Assembly (NCBI GenBank): GCA_030039695.1
Contig: JASHVB010000485.1
Coordinates: forward strand, 1-13,736
Direction: 5' to 3'
Origin: Acetobacteraceae bacterium
GTDB taxonomy: Bacteria; Pseudomonadota; Alphaproteobacteria; Acetobacterales; Acetobacteraceae
DNA: 13,736 nucleotides
Part shown: piece after piece, positions 5,064 to 13,039 of the stretch
Layout: every line of letters begins with the position of its first letter
Position numbering within the stretch: the first letter of the stretch is position 1
Made by a program: the position numbers and the translations under genes
The notes under the pieces: generated by a model
Told to the model about the DNA's origin: nothing
Databases searched by the model: none
What the model saw: only the letters and a program-made list of their open reading frames with translations

Positions 5064-6209
5064 TCAGCCCAGCACGGCACGCAGCGAGTCGCATACCTGC
5101 TCAAGCCCGGCGTCGGTCAGATAGGGATGGATCGGCAAGGCCAGGATGCGATCCGCCAGGTCGTCCGATGACGGCAGCGCGGTGCCATCATGGTGGTCGC
5201 GATAAGCGGGCTGTCGATGCAAAGGACGCGGGTAATAGATGGCAGTTGGCACGCCGCGATCTTGCAGTGAACGCTGTACCCGATCGCGCTCGGCAGAGTC
5301 GCGCAACAGGATCGCGTAGATGGCCCAGGCGCTTGTACTGTCGGCCACGCGCACAGGTGTCTGCACCATGTTCGCCAAATGCGCGTCATAATAGCGGGCG
5401 ACCCGTTCCCGTGCTGCGAGTTCATCGGCAAACACAGTCAGTTTCGCCAGTAACACCGCCGCCTGCATCGAGTCGAGCCTGCCATTCATACCGGTGCGTA
5501 GCACTTCATAGCGCGTATTGCCTTCACCATGGGTACGCAAGCTACGGTAAATCGCTGCTCGTTCATTGCTCTGGGTAAAGAGTGCGCCACCATCGCCGTA
5601 GGCGCCCAGCGGCTTCGACGGGAAAAAGCTCGTCGCAGTCCCATCTGCTGCAGTGCCAAGCATTTCGCCATGCAGCGTGCACCCGAAGCTCTGTGCGAGA
5701 TCGTCGAGCGTGAACAACCCTTCCCGCATAGCAATGGCGGAAAGTGCCGGCCAATCAGCGGGTTGGCCGAACAGATCGACGCCAATGAGCGCGCGCGGCC
5801 GCAGCTTGCCGCCAGCGCGGATTTCCGAAACACGGTGTGCCAGGTGCGCCGGATCGATCTGGAACGTGCGTGGATCGACATCGACGAACACAGGCGTGGC
5901 GCCAAGCACCAACGGCACCTCAGCGGTCGCGGTATAGGTGAAGGCGGGCAGGAAAACCGCGTCGCCGGGACCAATGTTCTCGGCCATCAGCGCGATCTGG
6001 ATGGCGTCGGTGCCGGAACTCACCGCGACGCAATGCCGTGCACCGCACAGTTCCGACAGCGCATCTTCCAGCTCGGTCACTTCCGGACCAAGGATGAACT
6101 GACAATGTGCGAGTACCCGCTCGAGCCGCACGCGCAAATCAGCGGCGATGCGCGCCTGTTGGGCCTTGAGGTCGAGGAACGGCACGGTGGGACGCGGCTG
6201 ATCGGTCAT
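5064..6209 (-). CDS. DegT/DnrJ/EryC1 family nucleotide-sugar aminotransferase (WbpE-like)
   Basis: PLP-dependent enzyme of 381 residues that transfers an amino group to a keto-sugar nucleotide. VPFLDLKAQQARI at the N-terminus and QFILGPEVTELEDAL are classic DegT motifs. SSGTDAIQIAL (64-74) binds the PLP phosphate, DDLAQSFG (169-176) carries the pyridine-nitrogen aspartate D170, and FFPSKPLGAYGDGGA (195-209) has the Schiff-base lysine K199. Overall it recalls Pseudomonas WbpE (UDP-3-keto-GlcNAcA aminotransferase). The neighbouring dehydratase, however, would produce a 4-keto-6-deoxy sugar, pointing to a PglE-like 4-amination. The exact substrate is undecided. It lies 20 bases after the dehydratase stop and 3 bases before the hydrolase start. 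No strong Shine-Dalgarno sequence is visible. Confidence 0.93.
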   Translation of the reverse strand: MTDQPRPTVPFLDLKAQQARIAADLRVRLERVLAHCQFILGPEVTELEDALSELCGARHCVAVSSGTDAIQIALMAENIGPGDAVFLPAFTYTATAEVPLVLGATPVFVDVDPRTFQIDPAHLAHRVSEIRAGGKLRPRALIGVDLFGQPADWPALSAIAMREGLFTLDDLAQSFGCTLHGEMLGTAADGTATSFFPSKPLGAYGDGGALFTQSNERAAIYRSLRTHGEGNTRYEVLRTGMNGRLDSMQAAVLLAKLTVFADELAARERVARYYDAHLANMVQTPVRVADSTSAWAIYAILLRDSAERDRVQRSLQDRGVPTAIYYPRPLHRQPAYRDHHDGTALPSSDDLADRILALPIHPYLTDAGLEQVCDSLRAVLG

Positions 6210-6229
6210 TCACGCACTCGCTTTCAGGA

Positions 6230-8149
6230 TCAGGCGCGCACTTCGTCGGCAGCAGCGGTCTTGTGCGCAAACTCGGGGACCAGGCGGCCGAGCAACGCCA
6301 GCGCCAGCCGCGCCTGTCCGCCTCGGCAGGCGGCGGCGATTTCGTCGATGGCCCGGCCGACGATTGCCGGGTCTGCTGTGCGCGGCGCCGCGATCAGAAG
6401 ACCGGGCTGGCCGGTCGGCACAGGCGGTTCCTGTCCGTGGAACAACTCTTCATGCAGCTTCTCGCCTGGCCGCAGGCCGGTGAAGCGAATTTCCACGTCC
6501 ACATCAGGGTGCAGCCCGGCGAGGCGGACGATCTGGCGGGCCAAATCGACGATCTTCACCGGTTCTCCCATGTCCAGGACGAAGATTCCGCCGTCTCGGA
6601 CCGCCGGCAGGTCAACATCGCCGACACCCAAGACACTGGCTTGGAGCACCAGGCCGACGGCCTCTCGCACAGTCATGAAATATCGCCGCATGTCGGGATG
6701 GGTAACGGTCAGCGGGCCGCCGCGCGCAAGCTGGCGCTGGAACAGGGGTACCACCGAACCGGTGCTGCCGAGGACATTGCCAAATCGGACCGTGATACAG
6801 CGCATGCCGTGGCCGGCGTTGCGCGCCGCGATGTCGAGTGCCTGGCAGTACATCTCGGCAAGGCGCTTCGATGCGCCCATCACCGATGTCGGGTTCACCG
6901 CCTTGTCGGTCGAGATCAGCACCATCGCCCGCGCGCCGACGGCGCGTGCGGCATCCGCAACATGGCGGGTCCCAGCGGCGTTGGTCAGCAAACCTTCCAA
7001 CGGGTTGTCTTCCACCATCGGCACGTGCTTCAGGGCCGCGGCGTGGAACACGAGCTCGGGCCGAAATTCCTCGAAAACCGCGCGCACGCGGGTTTCGTCG
7101 CGGATATCGGCGATCAGCGCATGGCGATGTGCTTCCGGATAGGTCTCTGCCAGCTCGAGGTCGATCTGCCACAGCGCGTATTCGCCGTTGTCCAGGAGGA
7201 CCAGAAGCTGTGGCCCGAGTGCGGCGACCTGGCGGGCAAGCTCGCTGCCGATGGTGCCGCCGGCGCCGGTGACGATGACGCGGCGGCCCTGGATCAGCCG
7301 TGCCATCGCGTCACGGTCGAGTGGCACCTGCGGACGATTGAGCAAGTCCTCAATGGCTACGGGGCGCAACTGAATCGGCCGCGCCGGCACGCTTGGTCCG
7401 GCGGGGTCGAGCGCTGTTGGTTGCGGCGCCCGTTGGAGGGCGATGCCATAGCGCTCTGCGCAGTCCACGAGGTCGGCGAGTGCCTGCCCGGACAGGTCCG
7501 GCGTCGCGATCACGAACGCATCGGGCAGGCGACCTTGGGCGGCGAGTTGTTCCAGGACAGCGTCGGCCTGGTCAAGTGGACCGAGAATAGGGTGCTGCTG
7601 GATGCGCCGCCCGGTCTGGCGTGAACTGGTCGCGAGCAAACCCTCGACCCTGAATGCCTGACGCCGATCGCTGGCCAGCGCACGCAGGAATAGATCGGCC
7701 TCCTTTCCGGCGCCGACCAGCAGAATGGAGCGTGCGCCATTCTCCGATGATCGGGCGCCGCTGCGGGTCTGCATGCGACGGTAGACGACGCGGGGAATGC
7801 CAAGCAGTACCAGCAGCGTCAGCGCGTGAATGAATGGGTAGGCCGGGCTGGGTAGCGGCATCCGCAGCAGGGTGAGCGCAAGTGTCAACAATGCCGCGCC
7901 ACCGGCACAGGATGCGGCCACTGCGAGCAAGTCTTCGATTCCGGCAAATCGCCAGTACTGCAGGGACAGGCGGAACGGCAGGCCAGCCACCAGCAGCGCG
8001 GCGGCCCCGAGCGCCGGCAGCCAGGGCTCATTCAGCGTGGCACTGCCGGGTTCGGCGAGCCACAACGCCGCCGGCGCCGCGGCGGCGGCCAGCACACCGT
8101 CAATCGCGACGTTAACGGCGATCCGAATCAGCGAGCGGGCCGCAACCAT
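6230..8149 (-). CDS. Membrane nucleotide-sugar 4,6-dehydratase (WbpM/PglF/CapD type)
   Basis: Converts a UDP-N-acetylhexosamine to its 4-keto-6-deoxy form at the inner membrane, the entry to amino-dideoxy sugars in surface glycans. From ATG 8149 it has 639 residues. Four hydrophobic segments come first (about 11-33, 44-63, 75-95, 105-119), then a CoA-binding-like Rossmann domain with GAGKEAD (146-152), then the catalytic SDR domain with TGAGGTIGSE (GAGGTIG 295-301). STDKAVNPTSVMGASKR holds the Met-Lys pair (M424, K428) that replaces YxxxK in this class; LRPGEKLHEELF closes the domain. The frame stays open to a TTG at 8194 (654 residues). I prefer 8149: it leaves a normal short tail before the first membrane segment and frees the hairpin at 8167-8192. 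Neither start has a strong Shine-Dalgarno sequence. Confidence 0.92.
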   Translation of the reverse strand: MVAARSLIRIAVNVAIDGVLAAAAAPAALWLAEPGSATLNEPWLPALGAAALLVAGLPFRLSLQYWRFAGIEDLLAVAASCAGGAALLTLALTLLRMPLPSPAYPFIHALTLLVLLGIPRVVYRRMQTRSGARSSENGARSILLVGAGKEADLFLRALASDRRQAFRVEGLLATSSRQTGRRIQQHPILGPLDQADAVLEQLAAQGRLPDAFVIATPDLSGQALADLVDCAERYGIALQRAPQPTALDPAGPSVPARPIQLRPVAIEDLLNRPQVPLDRDAMARLIQGRRVIVTGAGGTIGSELARQVAALGPQLLVLLDNGEYALWQIDLELAETYPEAHRHALIADIRDETRVRAVFEEFRPELVFHAAALKHVPMVEDNPLEGLLTNAAGTRHVADAARAVGARAMVLISTDKAVNPTSVMGASKRLAEMYCQALDIAARNAGHGMRCITVRFGNVLGSTGSVVPLFQRQLARGGPLTVTHPDMRRYFMTVREAVGLVLQASVLGVGDVDLPAVRDGGIFVLDMGEPVKIVDLARQIVRLAGLHPDVDVEIRFTGLRPGEKLHEELFHGQEPPVPTGQPGLLIAAPRTADPAIVGRAIDEIAAACRGGQARLALALLGRLVPEFAHKTAAADEVRA

Positions 8150-8166
8150 GGCGCCGCTATAGCCCA

Positions 8167-8192
8167 GCCGGGGCGAGGCGTCATGCCCCGGC
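8167..8192 (-). repeat. GC-rich hairpin between fhs and the dehydratase gene
   Basis: gccggggc (8167-8174) and gccccggc (8185-8192) are perfect 8-bp arms around a 10-base loop. It sits between the fhs stop and the preferred dehydratase start. No T-run follows in the direction of transcription, so it is more likely an mRNA-stabilising or attenuating structure than an intrinsic terminator. It could lower downstream expression relative to fhs. Confidence 0.5.
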
Positions 8193-8209
8193 AAGACTGG
8201 TGGTTTGCC

Positions 8210-9877
8210 TCAGAACAATCCCTCGATTTCGCCGTCCGCGTTGAGGTGGATCGCTTCGGCGGCGGGCACGCGCGGCAGGCCCGGCATGGTCATGATGTCG
8301 CCGCACATCGCCACGACGAAGCCGGCACCTGCCGAAAGGCGGACTTCGCGCACCGGCAGGATGTGGCCTTCTGGCGCCCCCATCACCGTCGGATCGGCTG
8401 TGAAGCTGTACTGGGTCTTGGCGACGCAGATTGGCAGATTGCCGAACCCGGCCTCCTCGTAGCCGGCGAGCCGGCGGGCCACGGCATCGGACATTGAGAT
8501 GTCAGCGGCGCGGTATATCTCGCGTGCAATGGTGCGGATCTTGTCCGCAAGCTTCAGTTCGATCGGGTAGAGCGGCTTGGGGGCCGACTTGCCCTCGATC
8601 CGCGCCAGGACTGCTCGGGCCAGCGCCTCGGTGCCCTTGCTGCCATCCGCCCAGTGCGTGCAGGAAATCGCTTCCACACCGCGCGAGGCCATAGCATCGC
8701 GGATTATCGCGAATTCCGACTCGGTGTCGGAATTGAAGTGGTTCACCGCCACGACGACTGGCAGGCCAAACTTGCCAAGATTTTCCACATGCCGCGCGAG
8801 GTTCGCCGTGCCGCGCTGCACGGCCGCGACGTCTTCTTTGCCGAGCGCCGAACGGGCGATACCGCCGTGCATTTTCAGTGCGCGAACAGTGGCCACGACC
8901 ACTGCGACCGACGGCCGCAATCCCGCGGAGCGGCACTTGATGTCGATGAATTTCTCCGCGCCCAGGTCGGCGCCGAAGCCGGATTCCGTGACCACCACAT
9001 CGGCCGTCTTGAGGCCGAGGCTGGTCGCCACGACCGAGTTGCAGCCATGTGCAATATTGGCGAATGGGCCGCCGTGGACGAAAGCGGGCGATCCTTCCAG
9101 CGTCTGCACCAGGTTGGGCGCCAGCGCGTCTTTCAGCAGCACGGCCATGGCGCCGTCGGCTTTCAGATCCTTCGCGGTGATGTTCTTGCCGTCGCGGGTC
9201 TGCGCCACAATCATGCGGCCCAGGCGTGCCTGGAGATCGTCGAGGTCGCGCGACAGGCAGAACACCGCCATCACTTCCGACGCGACGCTGATGTCAAAGC
9301 CATCCTCGCGCGGAAAGCCGTTGGCTACGCCGCCCAGGCTGCCGACGATGCTGCGCAGCGAGCGGTCATTCATGTCCATACAGCGACGCCAAGCGACACG
9401 GCGTGCGTCAATGCCCAGGCCGTTACCCCAGTAGATGTGGTTGTCGATCATCGCGGCGAGCAGATTGTTGGCCGAAGTGACGGCGTGGAAATCGCCGGTA
9501 AAGTGCAGGTTGATCTGGTCCATGGGCACAACCTGCGAGTAGCCGCCGCCGGCCGCGCCGCCCTTCATGCCGAAACTGGGGCCAAGGCTCGGTTCGCGGA
9601 GGCAGATCACCGCCCGCTTGCCGATCCGGTTCAGCGCGTCGCCAAGGCCGACTGTGGTCGTCGTCTTGCCCTCGCCGGCGGGCGTGGGGTTGATGCCGGT
9701 GACCAGAACCAGGGCGCCATCAGGCTTGCTCTGCTGTGCCTGTATGAAATCAAAACCGACCTTGGCCTTGTCTCGCCCGTAGGGTTCCAGCGCATCGTCG
9801 GCGATGCCGAGTTTCGCGGCGATTTCGGCGATAGGCCGAAGCTTGGTTTCGCGGGCAATCTCCAGGTCGGATTTCAT
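8210..9877 (-). CDS. fhs: Formate-tetrahydrofolate ligase
   Basis: ATP-dependent cytoplasmic enzyme joining formate to tetrahydrofolate to give N10-formyl-THF, for purine synthesis, fMet-tRNA and formate or one-carbon metabolism. The 555 residues match the family length. [14 protein letters not shown] is the usual N-terminus; the nucleotide-binding loop is TPAGEGKTT (65-73); [19 protein letters not shown] (94-112) and [13 protein letters not shown] are hallmark blocks; [13 protein letters not shown] and ALKMHGG follow. The ATG has aagga 7 bases upstream. It is the first gene of the five-gene minus-strand run and is divergent from the LutA-like gene, with its promoter presumably in 9878-10135. 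Its position ahead of sugar-nucleotide genes is unusual. Confidence 0.97.
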   Translation of the reverse strand: MKSDLEIARETKLRPIAEIAAKLGIADDALEPYGRDKAKVGFDFIQAQQSKPDGALVLVTGINPTPAGEGKTTTTVGLGDALNRIGKRAVICLREPSLGPSFGMKGGAAGGGYSQVVPMDQINLHFTGDFHAVTSANNLLAAMIDNHIYWGNGLGIDARRVAWRRCMDMNDRSLRSIVGSLGGVANGFPREDGFDISVASEVMAVFCLSRDLDDLQARLGRMIVAQTRDGKNITAKDLKADGAMAVLLKDALAPNLVQTLEGSPAFVHGGPFANIAHGCNSVVATSLGLKTADVVVTESGFGADLGAEKFIDIKCRSAGLRPSVAVVVATVRALKMHGGIARSALGKEDVAAVQRGTANLARHVENLGKFGLPVVVAVNHFNSDTESEFAIIRDAMASRGVEAISCTHWADGSKGTEALARAVLARIEGKSAPKPLYPIELKLADKIRTIAREIYRAADISMSDAVARRLAGYEEAGFGNLPICVAKTQYSFTADPTVMGAPEGHILPVREVRLSAGAGFVVAMCGDIMTMPGLPRVPAAEAIHLNADGEIEGLF

Positions 9878-10135
9878 GAGTCTATCCTTGCGTTCTTTGT
9901 AGCGGAGCCTGCACGGTTCCTCGTGGTGGCGTCAGCAGGGTGGATCGAAGCCGGCCATCAGGAACCTCCCAGCCTCCTGACGCGGCGCCAGTCGGCCTCG
10001 CGGTGATCGATGCCGGGCGGCGAGACGCTTCGCACGAAGCGGACGGGAAATCCACCCCGCGCCTGATTTACGAAGTGCCTGCCCCCAGCGTGTGCCTCGT
10101 CTGGCCTGCGGGCCGAGGCAGGGTTAGGCTGGGTC
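9878..10135. promoter_or_regulatory. Divergent intergenic region between fhs and the LutA-like gene
   Basis: 258 bases that must hold promoters for both directions. Three inverted repeats are visible: tcagga/tcctga (9958-9963 and 9975-9980), cgcttcg/cgaagcg (10026-10032 and 10035-10041, only 2 bases between), and a bulged stem at 10093-10120. I cannot pick reliable -35/-10 boxes by eye. I looked for a ZTP (pfl) riboswitch, which often precedes fhs, and did not find its conserved CCGCCUGGGCA block on the minus strand. Confidence 0.45.
10093..10120 (+). promoter_or_regulatory. Bulged stem-loop in the leader of the LutA-like gene
   Basis: tgcctc (10093-10098) pairs with gaggca (10115-10120), and ggcc (10103-10106) pairs with ggcc (10111-10114) around the loop tgcg, leaving gtct as a bulge. 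It ends 15 bases before ATG 10136, close to the initiation region. A regulatory role is inferred only. Confidence 0.35.
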
Positions 10136-10906
10136 ATGTCCACCGCAACGCCTCGTGTCGCCTTGTTCGTGACTTGTCTGGTCGACCTTTACCGCCCGAG
10201 CGTCGGCTTTGCGGCGCTTCGTCTGCTGGAGCAAGCAGGCTGCCGGGTCGAAGTACCGCGTGGACAGACGTGCTGCGGACAGCCGGCGTACAACTCCGGG
10301 GATCGCGGCACAGCACGCGACCTTGCCCGCGGCATCCTGGACGCATTCGCCAGCTACGATTACGTCGTCGCACCGTCGGGCTCATGTGCCGGCATGCTGA
10401 AATGCCATATGTCGCACTTGTTCGATGATGATCCTAATCTGCGGGCCCGGGCGATGGCGCTAGCCGACAAGACGTTCGAGCTTGTCAGTTTCCTGACAGA
10501 CGTCATCGGCATTGACCGGCTGCCTGGGAATTATGCCGGTGGCCCGGTTACGTATCACGACAGTTGCTCGGGGCTTCGGGAACTGGGAATCAAGCAGCAG
10601 CCTCGTCGTCTTCTCCAGAACCTCGGTGTCGCGTTGGTGGAGATGAAAGAGCCGGAGATCTGCTGCGGGTTCGGCGGCACGTTCTGCGTGAAATATCCTG
10701 AGATTTCTGTGCGCATGGCCACCGACAAGGTTAAGGACGCCGTTGCAACGGGGGTCGGCACGCTGGTTGCCGGCGATCTTGGATGCTTGCTGAATATGGC
10801 TGGCCGCCTCAAGCGTGAAGGCCATGCCATGGAGGTCCGTCACGTGGCGGAATTGCTTGCGGGTATGACAAGCGAGGTGACGCCGATTGGCGAGGGCAGG
10901 CAATAG
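10136..10906 (+). CDS. (Fe-S)-binding cysteine-rich CCG-domain protein, LutA/YkgE-like
   Basis: A 256-residue protein with two CCG domains, as in LutA (lactate utilisation) and the cysteine-rich subunits of glycolate oxidase or heterodisulfide reductase. First set: C14 in FVTCLVD, C46-C47 in QTCCGQP, C84 in SGSCAGM, plus C90. Second set: C144 in YHDSCSGLRELG, C176-C177 in EICCGFGG, C184, and C217 in GDLGCLLN. These would bind an iron-sulfur cluster for cytoplasmic electron transfer during lactate or similar 2-hydroxyacid oxidation. LutA normally precedes lutB and lutC; here the next gene is on the opposite strand and no lutB start is visible after the stop, so it stands alone in this window. 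The Shine-Dalgarno sequence is weak (agg, 7 bases upstream of the ATG). Confidence 0.9.
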   Translation: MSTATPRVALFVTCLVDLYRPSVGFAALRLLEQAGCRVEVPRGQTCCGQPAYNSGDRGTARDLARGILDAFASYDYVVAPSGSCAGMLKCHMSHLFDDDPNLRARAMALADKTFELVSFLTDVIGIDRLPGNYAGGPVTYHDSCSGLRELGIKQQPRRLLQNLGVALVEMKEPEICCGFGGTFCVKYPEISVRMATDKVKDAVATGVGTLVAGDLGCLLNMAGRLKREGHAMEVRHVAELLAGMTSEVTPIGEGRQ

Positions 10907-11170
10907 GACGGAGGTGTCTCGGGGTGATGACTGCGCGTGCAGCGCCGGCTCACCCGGGCAGTCCGGCGCAACGTCGCGCGCCCGAGATCCAGCGCGCTTA
11001 CGGCGTCCCCGCGCGGGATGAACGGATTGATCAATTCCGTGGCGAAAAGAAGCTGTGCGGGTCCTTCGCGGGATGCCTCGGCAGCGTGCCGTTCCACGAT
11101 TCGGTCTGGGGTCAGCGAACGTCCGTCGTGGCAGAAATTCGTTTTTGCCGTTGCACCTCACACGTTGTGA
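10907..11170. other. Gene-free stretch between convergent genes
   Basis: 264 bases between the LutA-like stop and the acyl-CoA dehydrogenase stop. I checked the frames on both strands for a lutB or lutC remnant and for a second acyl-CoA dehydrogenase and recognised neither. Short frames here look like GC-rich shadows. No clear hairpin plus T-run terminator is present. Confidence 0.45.
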
Positions 11171-12223
11171 TCATTCGTCACTCACCTCCGGGGCAACGGC
11201 GCGGAACCGGGCACGATGCGCCGCCTGGGTCCCGCAAAGTGGCGCCAGGACCATCGCCTTGCGTAAAAACAACCCAATGTCGGCCGCGTCGGTGTAACCT
11301 ATACCACCATGCAGCTGGATGCATGTGCGCGTCACGACCATCGCTGCATCGGAAGCCCGCAATTTCGCGCGTGACACCGCAGCCTGGCAGGGCGCACGAC
11401 GTGGCTCCTTGTCCAGGGTCTGGGCTGCCGACCTCACAACCGCCCGCGTCAACGACAACTGGATCAGCATGTCCGCTGCCCGATGTTGGAGCGCCTGGAA
11501 GCTGCCGATCTTCTGCCCGAATTGCTCCCGTGTCTTCATGTAGTCGCGCGTGATTGCGAACGCGCGGTCCATCAGCCCCAGAAGATACGCGGAACTCGCA
11601 ATAATCGTTTGTTCGAGTGCGCCGCTGGCGTCCCCTGCGACCGCCTCGGCCGGAGAGTTGTCGAATGTTAGCGTGCCGAAGTGTCCGCCATCCTGCGTCG
11701 GTTGGACCGCGAGGCGCAGTCCCGGCGCACTCCGCTCAATCAGCGCAAGCCCGCCGGGCACGGTGACCAGGAATGCATCGGCACCGGCTGCCATGGGCAC
11801 GAAAATCTTGCGTCCGATCAATCTGCCCGCATGCAACTGCGTGTCACCTTCAAGCGCAAGGCTGCCAGGTTGTTCTTGCCATGCCGGCAATATGATGCGT
11901 TCGCCGGTCAGAACCGCCGGCAAATGACCCGCCGGCAGCAGACACGCCGCCATCGCTGCTGGAATCAACGGCTCCGGCACTAGCCCCGCGCCGAGCTCCT
12001 CGGCCAGCGCGCAGAGCTCTTGCACTCCCAAACCGGAGCCCCCGGCTTCCTCGGCAACGCCGAGGCCGAGCCAGCCCATCTCGCACATCTTCAGCCATGT
12101 CTGACGATCGAACCCGGGCTCGGTGAAGCGCAGGGCCCGAATGCGTTGCAGATCGCCATTGCGTGGTGCGATGCCCGCGGCGCTTTCTCTCAGCATCCTG
12201 AGATGCTCTAGCGGCTCCATCAT
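11171..12223 (-). CDS. Acyl-CoA dehydrogenase family protein with altered catalytic site
   Basis: FAD-dependent acyl-CoA dehydrogenase fold of about 350 residues, short for the family (about 380). WLGLGVAEEAGGSGLG marks the N-terminal domain, and the FAD/dimer signature TREQFGQKIGSFQALQHRAADM is in the C-terminal domain. LHGGIGYTDAADIGLFLRKA is the C-terminal block where relatives usually read GYTxExD; the expected catalytic glutamate is alanine here. The frame opens at a TTG (12235), but ATG 12223 has ggag 6 bases upstream and is preferred. It may be an inactive partner of a heteromeric dehydrogenase (as in ChsE1-ChsE2 types) or act on an unusual substrate. No second dehydrogenase gene is next to it. 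A 58-base gap separates it from the upstream metallopeptidase gene. Confidence 0.88.
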   Translation of the reverse strand: MMEPLEHLRMLRESAAGIAPRNGDLQRIRALRFTEPGFDRQTWLKMCEMGWLGLGVAEEAGGSGLGVQELCALAEELGAGLVPEPLIPAAMAACLLPAGHLPAVLTGERIILPAWQEQPGSLALEGDTQLHAGRLIGRKIFVPMAAGADAFLVTVPGGLALIERSAPGLRLAVQPTQDGGHFGTLTFDNSPAEAVAGDASGALEQTIIASSAYLLGLMDRAFAITRDYMKTREQFGQKIGSFQALQHRAADMLIQLSLTRAVVRSAAQTLDKEPRRAPCQAAVSRAKLRASDAAMVVTRTCIQLHGGIGYTDAADIGLFLRKAMVLAPLCGTQAAHRARFRAVAPEVSDE

Positions 12224-12281
12224 GCGCGTCTCCAAGGCCCGACGCGCTAATGGTAGTGTATGCGCAACGCCGCGTCACGCA

Positions 12282-12983
12282 TCAGCCAATCCGTAGCAGC
12301 CGCGTACCCTCCTTCCGCAGCCACGGAATCGCCGTTTGCGCGTGCGGCGTGAGGCGATCGACCAGTGCCCAGAAGCGCCGTCCGTGGTCCATGTGCTGCA
12401 AATGCGCGACTTCATGTGCTGCGACGTAGTCCTGGACGAACTCGGGTGCCATTACCAGCCGCCAGCTGAACGCGAGCGATCCATCCGGCGCGCAGCTGCC
12501 CCAGCGGCTGGTCGTATCCTTCACCGCAACGCGGTGAGCGTGCACGCCTGCGGTTGCTGCTTTGGTCGAAACCAGCACCGAGAGGCGCCGCCGTGCCTCA
12601 GCTCGCAGGAAGTCGATGACGCGCCGCCGCAGGAAATCGGTCTCCCCCGAAACGTGTAACTCCTTGTCATACAACCAAGCGCCACCACAACCGCCGGGAA
12701 CATGCCGGATGCGATGCTCGACACCCGCAATTGGCACGAACGAGCCATCAGCAAACGCGATTGGGCTGGGCAGCGCGTTCAGACGATCGCTGACCCAGTC
12801 GGCATGCGTCATCAGCAACGCCATGCCGGCACCGCGCCCGGCGCGCGGCGGCAACGTCACGACAACGGCGCCACCGCGCGGATCAATCCTCAAACTGATG
12901 CGCCGCGCGCGTGCGCTGCGGCGCCATTCGACACGCGCTTCACCATTCGGCAGTGTCAGAAGCTCCGCAGACGGCAGTGCCAT
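12282..12983 (-). CDS. YgjP-like (DUF45/SprT-type) zinc metallopeptidase
   Basis: A 233-residue predicted zinc-dependent protease of the YgjP/DUF45 family. The N-terminal half has the usual RRSARARRISLRIDPRGG strand region. TSRWGSCAPDGSLAFSWRL (158-176) is the conserved mid-block. The zinc site is HEVAH (190-194) with the third ligand H200 in MDHGRRFW, as in family members. No signal peptide is seen, so it is cytoplasmic. The physiological substrate of the family is unclear. The ATG at 12983 fits homologue N-termini although no good Shine-Dalgarno sequence precedes it. It lies between a DapA-type gene and the acyl-CoA dehydrogenase on the same strand, with 56- and 58-base gaps, so co-transcription is possible. 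Confidence 0.92.
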   Translation of the reverse strand: MALPSAELLTLPNGEARVEWRRSARARRISLRIDPRGGAVVVTLPPRAGRGAGMALLMTHADWVSDRLNALPSPIAFADGSFVPIAGVEHRIRHVPGGCGGAWLYDKELHVSGETDFLRRRVIDFLRAEARRRLSVLVSTKAATAGVHAHRVAVKDTTSRWGSCAPDGSLAFSWRLVMAPEFVQDYVAAHEVAHLQHMDHGRRFWALVDRLTPHAQTAIPWLRKEGTRLLRIG

Positions 12984-13039
12984 GGCGTCAGAAGGACTGC
13001 GTGCAAGTGATTCGTCAACCCCGAAGATGATGGTCCCGG

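Noticed and set aside
5529..7142. A long plus-strand open frame of 537 codons opposite the aminotransferase and dehydratase genes
   Set aside because: It is antisense to two genes with clear domains, has low-complexity Arg/Ser/Ala/Pro-rich composition typical of shadow frames in GC-rich DNA, and has no recognisable motif.
6263..7624. A plus-strand frame of 453 codons opposite the dehydratase gene
   Set aside because: Shadow of the dehydratase; rich in His, Arg, Gln and Gly without any domain, and no ribosome binding site.
8654..10006. A plus-strand frame of 450 codons opposite fhs
   Set aside because: Fully antisense to the highly conserved formate-THF ligase gene; composition is that of a shadow frame.
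9878..10135. ZTP (pfl) or tetrahydrofolate riboswitch ahead of fhs
   Set aside because: Such riboswitches often precede fhs, so I searched the minus strand for the conserved CCGCCUGGGCA and GGUCGUG blocks; only a weak ccgcccggca resemblance was found, without the partner element.
10840..11097. A minus-strand frame of 85 codons overlapping the end of the LutA-like gene
   Set aside because: Some stretches look protein-like, but it overlaps conserved LutA-like coding sequence, has no good ribosome binding site and matches no family I know.
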